Positions 6,635 through 11,021 of a stretch of DNA of 11,021 bases are shown here, one piece after another. Below the pieces are notes generated by a model. The model was not told where the DNA came from. It searched no databases and was given only the letters and a program-made list of their open reading frames with translations. Where the stretch lies: assembly GCA_023258355.1 (NCBI GenBank), contig JALQZL010000026.1, positions 4,431-15,451 on the forward strand, in the 5' to 3' direction. The stretch is from Wenzhouxiangellaceae bacterium (GTDB taxonomy: Bacteria > Pseudomonadota > Gammaproteobacteria > Xanthomonadales > Wenzhouxiangellaceae). The first letter of the stretch is position 1. Each line of letters starts with the position of its first letter. Made by a program: the position numbers and the translations under genes.

Positions 6635-7738
6635 TCAGGCCGTCTCTACACGCGCCGGCTCGCCCTGATGCTGCGCCAATGCCCACGAAACATGTTCTCT
6701 GACCAACGCCGAGGGGTGGTCCTGTCGGGCGCGAAGCGCTTCAATCACGCGCTTTGTGGTGGGCGCATTACCCAGCGCCACGGCGATGTTCCGTAGCCAA
6801 CGCTCATGGCCGATCCTTCGGATAGCACTGCCTTCTGTTTTGGCTAAGAAAGTCGGCTCATCCCACAAAAAAAGGGTCACAAGCTCGCCCGCATCCAAAT
6901 CTTTCCTTGGCTTAAAGTCGTCAATTCGGGTCGGCTGCGCATAACGATTCCATGGGCAAACAGCTTGGCAGTCATCACAGCCATAGATGCGGTTCCCCAT
7001 CGGTTTGCGAAACTCCTCGGGTATGTTGCCTTTGAGCTCAATGGTGAGATATGAGATGCAGCGACGGGCATCGAGTTGGTAGGGGCCAACGATCGCTTGC
7101 GTCGGGCAGATATCAATGCACTTCCGACAAGAGCCGCAGTGATTGGTCACTGCCTCATCCTTAGGCAATGCCAAATCGGTATAAATCTCTCCCAGGAAAA
7201 ACCAAGAGCCTGCATGCCGATTCAGGAGGTTGGTGTGTTTGCCAATCCAGCCCAGACCCGCCTTTTCAGCCAATGGTTTTTCCATAACAGGTGCTGAATC
7301 TGTGAACACACGGTAGCCAAAAGGCCCAATGAGCGTTTCGATATGCTCGGCCAGCTTTTGAAGCCGATGGCGCAGCACTTTGTGATAGTCCCGCCCGAGC
7401 GCATATCTAGAAATACAGGCTCGGTCAGGCTGATCTAGCAGTGTCTCGATGGGTGTCGTATCGGCAGGTAAATAGTCCATTCGAACAACAATCACTGAGC
7501 AGGTCTTTGGGACCAATGCCTCTGGGATGTATCGCTTGCTCCCATGTTTGGCCATCCAAGTCATTTCACCGTGGTAACCCGCCTCAAGCCAAGCTTTGAG
7601 ATCGTCTTGATAGTCGCTAAGGTCAACATCACTGATGCCAACCTGGTCAAAACCCAGTGACCGGCCATGCGCTTTGATCTGTTGAGCGAGCCACTCGCCA
7701 GAGGGCGGCTCCGCTCTATAATGGGTTGAATGAGACAT
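6635..7738 (-). CDS. queG: Epoxyqueuosine reductase QueG
   Basis: QueG reduces epoxyqueuosine to queuosine at the wobble position of GUN-anticodon tRNAs, using cobalamin and two [4Fe-4S] clusters. The 367-residue product is of normal length. Starting at ATG 7738, it shows the catalytic-region motif FTDSAPVMEKPLAEKAGLGWIG (about 146-167, with the likely catalytic Asp at 147). The ferredoxin-type cysteines are C201, C204, C207 and C211 in CGSCRKCIDICP, then C227, then C254, C257 and C261 in CDDCQAVCPW. A HEAT-like tail at about 305-355 is expected to bind tRNA. In-frame TTG (7744) and GTG (7741) codons exist just upstream of the ATG, with a TAA before them, so the start is certain to within 6 bases. 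It overlaps the 5' end of nnr on the opposite strand by 9 bases and has no clear ribosome site. Confidence 0.96.
   Translation of the reverse strand: MSHSTHYRAEPPSGEWLAQQIKAHGRSLGFDQVGISDVDLSDYQDDLKAWLEAGYHGEMTWMAKHGSKRYIPEALVPKTCSVIVVRMDYLPADTTPIETLLDQPDRACISRYALGRDYHKVLRHRLQKLAEHIETLIGPFGYRVFTDSAPVMEKPLAEKAGLGWIGKHTNLLNRHAGSWFFLGEIYTDLALPKDEAVTNHCGSCRKCIDICPTQAIVGPYQLDARRCISYLTIELKGNIPEEFRKPMGNRIYGCDDCQAVCPWNRYAQPTRIDDFKPRKDLDAGELVTLFLWDEPTFLAKTEGSAIRRIGHERWLRNIAVALGNAPTTKRVIEALRARQDHPSALVREHVSWALAQHQGEPARVETA
7717..7722 (+). promoter_or_regulatory. Candidate -10 element of nnr, inside queG
   Basis: A perfect TATAAT ends 7 bases before the nnr ATG at 7730, so the expected start of transcription (7729 or 7730, both A) is at the start codon itself. 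A weak -35, TCGCCA (7695-7700, 4 of 6 matches, 16-base spacer), precedes it. The element lies within the opening codons of queG and faces the queG -10 on the other strand. Confidence 0.45.
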
Positions 7739-9229
7739 CACCAATTATTATATCGAGCTGATCAGGTCCGTGCCCTCGATAGGGCTGCGGTGAGCGCATC
7801 TGAGCAGCCAAGCTATCAGCTCATGGTGCGAGCAGGTCAGTTGGTTTTTGATTGTTTGCGGGCGCAATGGCCTGAGTGTCGTGCCATCACTGTCTGCTGT
7901 GGTGGTGGCAACAATGGTGGCGATGGATGGGTCATCGCACGTTTGGCTGCTGATGCTGGCATGGAGGTCCAGGTGATCTGGCTCACTGATCCCGAGACGC
8001 TGTCAGGCGATGCCCAAAGCGCCTATGCGCAATGGCGCCAATGTCGGGGTAAGCAGGCTGAACAGCCGTTTGAGCCCCAGACCACTTTCTCTGGCGAATT
8101 AATTGTGGATGCCATCGTGGGCACTGGATTATCAGGCCCTGTGCGTGGGCTATGCAAAGACTGCATTGAGCGGATCAATCAATTGGACTTGCCGGTCATC
8201 GCAGTGGACATCCCTTCTGGATTGGAGGCAGACACTGGCTGGTCCCATCACGAATCGGGCGGCGTGGCGATTCAAGCCACCTTAACCGTTAGTTTCATTG
8301 GGAGGAAGCGTGGTTGTCATACCAGCGAGGCCTCTCGCTTCATGGGTCGCTGCCTTTTTTCTGATCTGGGTGTCTCGCCTGGGATCTATGAGGAGGTCAC
8401 CCCTGACGGCGAATTGATGAGCCCATCAGATTTACAGCGGCAACTCCCAATTCGTCGTCCCGATGCGCACAAAGGCATGCTGGGAGCCATTGCTGTGATA
8501 GGTGGTGAACAAGGCATGTCCGGTGCGCCAGTATTGGCTGGTTTGGCGGCCTTGAGAACCGGCAGTGGTTTGGTGACAGTGGCTGGAAGACGAGAGACTG
8601 TGAGTGCGTGCTGGTCAAACTCACCCGCGCTGATGACACGCGAAGTCATGGACACCCAGGATGTGATCCCCCTGCTCGAGCACGCGGATGTGGTCGCTAT
8701 CGGCCCAGGCTTAGGCCAATCTGAATGGAGTAGGGAACTGCTCGGAGTGGCCTGCGAATTTCGCCGTGGTTTGGTGCTCGATGCAGACGCCCTGAACTTA
8801 TTGGCGGAGGGTGCCATGGCGCCGGTGGGTGAGTGGATAATGACGCCTCACCCCGGAGAAGCAGCCCGCCTGCTGGGGGTTGGTGTCAGGGAGGTCCAGC
8901 GCGACCGATTCCAAGCCGCTCGCACACTGGCTGAGAAGTTTCAGGCGATCGTTGTCCTCAAAGGGGCCGGCACAGTTGTGTCTGATCCACAAGGGCAGGT
9001 GAGTGTCTGCGATCGAGGGACCCCTGCGATGGCCAGTGCTGGTATGGGCGATGCACTCACTGGCATGATTGCTAGCCTTTGGGGGCAAGGGTTGAGTGGG
9101 TTTGAATCTGCCAAGGCAGGTGTCTTGGTGCACGCCTTGGCAGGAGAGCAGGCTGCTCAGCATCGTCGACAGATTATGGCGACTGATCTGATCGAAAAAA
9201 TCGCTGAGGTTATGTTGCTAAGCCATTGA
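7730..9229 (+). CDS. nnr: Bifunctional NAD(P)HX epimerase / ADP-dependent NAD(P)HX dehydratase
   Basis: This enzyme repairs hydrated NADH and NADPH. The N-terminal half (YjeF_N, NnrE) epimerises R- to S-NAD(P)HX and the C-terminal half (NnrD) dehydrates the S form. In 499 residues, the NnrE part (about 1-230) has GGGNNGGDGWVIAR at 58-71 and VDIPSGLEADTG at 159-170. The NnrD part (about 235-499) has AHKGMLGAIAVIGG at 246-259, GPGLG at 325-329, DADALN at 351-356, MTPHPGEAARL at 371-381 and the catalytic loop SAGMGDALTGMIAS at 436-449, with Asp 441. The usual GNPGM before that loop reads GTPAM here. The ATG at 7730 follows an in-frame TGA at 7727, so it cannot begin earlier. Its 5' end overlaps queG head to head by 9 bases. 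tsaE follows after 5 bases, a common arrangement. Confidence 0.96.
   Translation: MRHHQLLYRADQVRALDRAAVSASEQPSYQLMVRAGQLVFDCLRAQWPECRAITVCCGGGNNGGDGWVIARLAADAGMEVQVIWLTDPETLSGDAQSAYAQWRQCRGKQAEQPFEPQTTFSGELIVDAIVGTGLSGPVRGLCKDCIERINQLDLPVIAVDIPSGLEADTGWSHHESGGVAIQATLTVSFIGRKRGCHTSEASRFMGRCLFSDLGVSPGIYEEVTPDGELMSPSDLQRQLPIRRPDAHKGMLGAIAVIGGEQGMSGAPVLAGLAALRTGSGLVTVAGRRETVSACWSNSPALMTREVMDTQDVIPLLEHADVVAIGPGLGQSEWSRELLGVACEFRRGLVLDADALNLLAEGAMAPVGEWIMTPHPGEAARLLGVGVREVQRDRFQAARTLAEKFQAIVVLKGAGTVVSDPQGQVSVCDRGTPAMASAGMGDALTGMIASLWGQGLSGFESAKAGVLVHALAGEQAAQHRRQIMATDLIEKIAEVMLLSH
7747..7752 (-). promoter_or_regulatory. Candidate -10 element of queG, inside nnr
   Basis: Read on the minus strand, 7752-7747 is a perfect TATAAT. 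Transcription starting 7 to 9 bases further on would begin at 7740-7738, at or next to the queG ATG (7738), giving a leaderless or nearly leaderless message. No good -35 lies 15 to 19 bases upstream; the best match I find is 3 of 6. The element lies within the first codons of nnr. Confidence 0.45.
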
Positions 9230-9234
9230 TCGAA

Positions 9235-9732
9235 ATGAACTACATAACACAAGTTCAAGTGAACTCTGAAGAAGAAATGCGAGCGCTTGGCCGTCAGCTG
9301 GTTGGCGATGTGGCGTCGGGTGATGTGGTGTATTTGGGTGGCGAATTGGGTGTGGGCAAGACGACCCTAGCCCGAGCCATGATCACGGCGTGGGGCTATT
9401 TGGGTCGCATCAAAAGCCCGAGTTATGGCCTGATTGAAGTTTATCCAATGCCCGATGGGGGGCAGGTGGCTCACCTTGACCTCTACCGGCTTGAGGGCGG
9501 GGAAGCGCTCTATGATCTCGGGCTAGAAAGTTATCTGAATGGCCGGACGATCGTTATCATCGAGTGGCCCGAGCGGGCAACGGGCTACCTGCCAGATCCA
9601 AATTGGCAAATTCACATTTCAGACGGACACGCGAGTGGGTGTCAGACAGCCCCTGATCCCGATCTGCGCCAAGTGGTTATTCAATCAAAACGGCCCCTCA
9701 CGAAGCCAGATCCTCAGCAACCAAATCGATAA
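9235..9732 (+). CDS. tsaE: tRNA threonylcarbamoyladenosine biosynthesis ATPase TsaE
   Basis: TsaE is the small P-loop ATPase that works with TsaB and TsaD to make t6A at position 37 of ANN-decoding tRNAs. In the 165-residue product, Walker A is GELGVGKTT at 36-44, the switch-like SPSYGLIEVY at 61-70, HLDLYRLE at 80-87 and the IIEWPER strand at 108-114, all matching the family. The C-terminal tail after about 130 (polar, proline-rich: KRPLTKPDPQQPNR) is not conserved. An in-frame TTG at 9226 would overlap nnr, but the ATG at 9235 gives the family's normal N-terminus. It lies 5 bases after nnr and is probably cotranscribed with it. The last 35 bases overlap the convergent DUF1499 gene. The amiB and mutL genes that often follow tsaE in gammaproteobacteria are absent here. 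Confidence 0.95.
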   Translation: MNYITQVQVNSEEEMRALGRQLVGDVASGDVVYLGGELGVGKTTLARAMITAWGYLGRIKSPSYGLIEVYPMPDGGQVAHLDLYRLEGGEALYDLGLESYLNGRTIVIIEWPERATGYLPDPNWQIHISDGHASGCQTAPDPDLRQVVIQSKRPLTKPDPQQPNR

Positions 9733-10420
9733 ACCGTCTGATTCTCTGCGCATTTTTTCCCACATCGCTTTGACCCACGCGAGATTTAGATCGGATATCC
9801 AGTAAGGTCAGTCCATCACTGGATTCAATGCGGATAACCACATCATCAATGAATCCAAACCAATAGGTTTCGTCACTGGCTTCGATTCGACCTGATGCAA
9901 AGTCCTGATCGATCAGTTGCCAGCCTAGCGTTTGTGCAGCCGCGATGGCCGCCTGGAACACTCGCTCTTTTGATTGTTCGGTCTGGTAGGTCTGGATGTC
10001 GGGATAAGCACTGCCTTGTAACTGCGCGACAGATTCACCTGGATAGGCCAATGGATTCGACGCATTTTCTCTCAATGGTGCGATGGCCACGAAGGGAGGC
10101 ACATCGACTGTATCTGTTGAGATGTCATGGATTCTTGGCACACTTTGCGCTTTTTGTAACAGACTCAGCGGCACGTAGGCTGTGGCAACAGCGATCCAGA
10201 AGCTCGCAATAATCCATGGCATTTGTCCCAGTCGCTGGGATTTAAAAAAGAGCAACAGGAGGCTGAGCACCCCTGCGCCTGCGGCCAAGTAAACTGCCCA
10301 GCGCATCAGTTGAAAGCCAAATCTAAAGTCCCACCATCCCAACCGGGTGCCTGGTCCTGCCATGATCAAACCCGCTGCAGCTATTGCAGCCAACACGAAT
10401 ACCCATCGACTCAATTTCAT
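9698..10420 (-). CDS. DUF1499 domain membrane protein
   Basis: This 240-residue inner-membrane protein has a C-terminal DUF1499 domain of unknown biochemical function. Hydrophobic helices lie at about 6-22, 41-58 and 68-88, followed by a soluble domain at about 94-236. The family's hallmark start is VPRIHDISTDTVDVPPF (94-110) and its conserved end is IRSKSRVGQSDVGKNAQRIR (209-228). The three-helix membrane anchor is usual in gammaproteobacterial versions. The ATG at 10420 has an AGGA ribosome site at 10430-10427 with 6-base spacing. It lies 59 bases downstream of the mutS stop on the same strand and could share its transcript. Its 3' end overlaps tsaE tail to tail by 35 bases, with no hairpin terminator seen between them. 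Confidence 0.88.
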   Translation of the reverse strand: MKLSRWVFVLAAIAAAGLIMAGPGTRLGWWDFRFGFQLMRWAVYLAAGAGVLSLLLLFFKSQRLGQMPWIIASFWIAVATAYVPLSLLQKAQSVPRIHDISTDTVDVPPFVAIAPLRENASNPLAYPGESVAQLQGSAYPDIQTYQTEQSKERVFQAAIAAAQTLGWQLIDQDFASGRIEASDETYWFGFIDDVVIRIESSDGLTLLDIRSKSRVGQSDVGKNAQRIRRFIDLVAEDLAS

Positions 10421-10479
10421 TTGCCATCCTGCCTTGTCATACGAAGCCCAAACCAGATTAACCGATCAATCCGTCTATT

Positions 10480-11021
10480 TCATCCCATTTGGCTTTTCAG
10501 CTTATAAAGCAGTGCCAACGCCTCCTTTGGGGTCATTTGATCAGGATCAGCCTCGGCGAGCATGGCCAACAGTTCGCTGTGGCTATCCGACGGATTGGGC
10601 TCTGCTGCAGGGGGCTCAAAAAGTTGACCCTGATTTTGGCCAGAGGTCTCTGGGCGTCCGCCTTGCTCAAGTTCGGACAAGTAGCCTTTGGCGCGATGAA
10701 TAACAGGCTGGGGTATACCCGCCAATCGGGCAACCTGCAAACCGTAGGATTGACTCGCAGGCCCTGGCTGGACTGTGTGCAAGAAGGTAATGCTGTCTTG
10801 CCGTTCTTTGGCAGCCAAATGGACATTGTGAATGTGGGGGTGAAGGTCAGCCAAACGGGTCAGCTCAAAATAGTGTGTCGCAAATAAAGACAGTGACTGA
10901 ACATTGACAGCCAGTTCCTTGGCAACCGCCCAAGCCAACGCCAAACCATCAAAGGTCGATGTGCCGCGGCCGATCTCATCCATCAACACCAGCGATCGCG
11001 ACGTTGCCTGCCTGAGGATGT
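10480..11021 (-). CDS. mutS: DNA mismatch repair protein MutS, C-terminal part (5' end outside window)
   Basis: MutS recognises mismatches and recruits MutL. Only the last 179 codons are present, and the frame stays open to the window edge, so the start lies beyond 11021. The first visible residues are the end of the ATPase domain: SLVLMDEIGRGTSTFDG carries Walker B (VLMDE) and the signature-like segment. FATHYFELT supplies the switch histidine, and QPGPASQSYGLQVARLAGIP is the conserved dimer-side motif, followed by a helix ending SELEQGG. A variable linker leads to the short C-terminal helical region (DPDQMTPKEALALLYKLKSQ) that in E. coli makes tetramers. The stop is TGA at 10482-10480. The residues match intact MutS, with no sign of decay. 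Confidence 0.97.
   Translation of the reverse strand, partial: ILRQATSRSLVLMDEIGRGTSTFDGLALAWAVAKELAVNVQSLSLFATHYFELTRLADLHPHIHNVHLAAKERQDSITFLHTVQPGPASQSYGLQVARLAGIPQPVIHRAKGYLSELEQGGRPETSGQNQGQLFEPPAAEPNPSDSHSELLAMLAEADPDQMTPKEALALLYKLKSQMG

Noticed and set aside
8386..9163. Minus-strand ORFs of 121-143 codons inside nnr
   Set aside because: They are opposite the fully conserved NnrD domain, have no ribosome site and no recognisable motif.
10421..10479. Terminator between mutS and the DUF1499 gene
   Set aside because: No convincing stem with a T-tract was found in these 59 bases, so readthrough is more likely.

Overview
The window looks like ordinary chromosome from a gammaproteobacterium, probably a marine or Pseudomonas/Oceanospirillales-like lineage. 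This is inferred from three things: the enlarged PstC and PstA permeases typical of that group, the queG / nnr / tsaE neighbourhood, and a membrane-anchored DUF1499 protein. I see no insertion sequence, prophage, CRISPR array, tRNA or rRNA. Base composition looks moderate and even, judged by eye and not computed. Both ends are cut inside genes: pstC at the left and mutS at the right.

Left part (1-4786, plus strand): the distal part of a phosphate-specific transport operon, pstC (5'-truncated) - pstA - pstB - phoU. The gaps are 18 to 34 bases and suggest one transcript. PstC and PstA form the membrane channel, PstB is the ATPase, and PhoU couples transport to PhoR/PhoB signalling. The Pho-box promoter and pstS, if present, lie upstream of the window.

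Middle (4787-7738): after phoU come a strong GC hairpin, whose T-tract suits the minus strand better, and a short leader with a second hairpin. This second hairpin pairs with the Shine-Dalgarno of a previously unflagged 55-residue ORF (4895-5062, plus) that encodes a putative tail-anchored membrane peptide. That ORF meets, tail to tail with only 2 bases between, a minus-strand pair: queG (epoxyqueuosine reductase, the last step of queuosine synthesis) followed by a class-III PLP aminotransferase of unknown substrate.

Right part (7730-11021): nnr (bifunctional NAD(P)HX epimerase/dehydratase) and tsaE (tRNA t6A synthesis ATPase) run on the plus strand. The nnr and queG start codons overlap head to head by 9 bases. 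Each has a perfect TATAAT placed so that transcription would start at or within a few bases of the ATG. tsaE converges on, and overlaps by 35 bases, a minus-strand DUF1499 membrane protein gene, which lies downstream of the mutS 3' end.

I found no clearly new multi-gene system. The points most worth a second look are the overlapping, apparently leaderless queG/nnr starts; the small membrane ORF with its occluded ribosome site; and the atypical aminotransferase.
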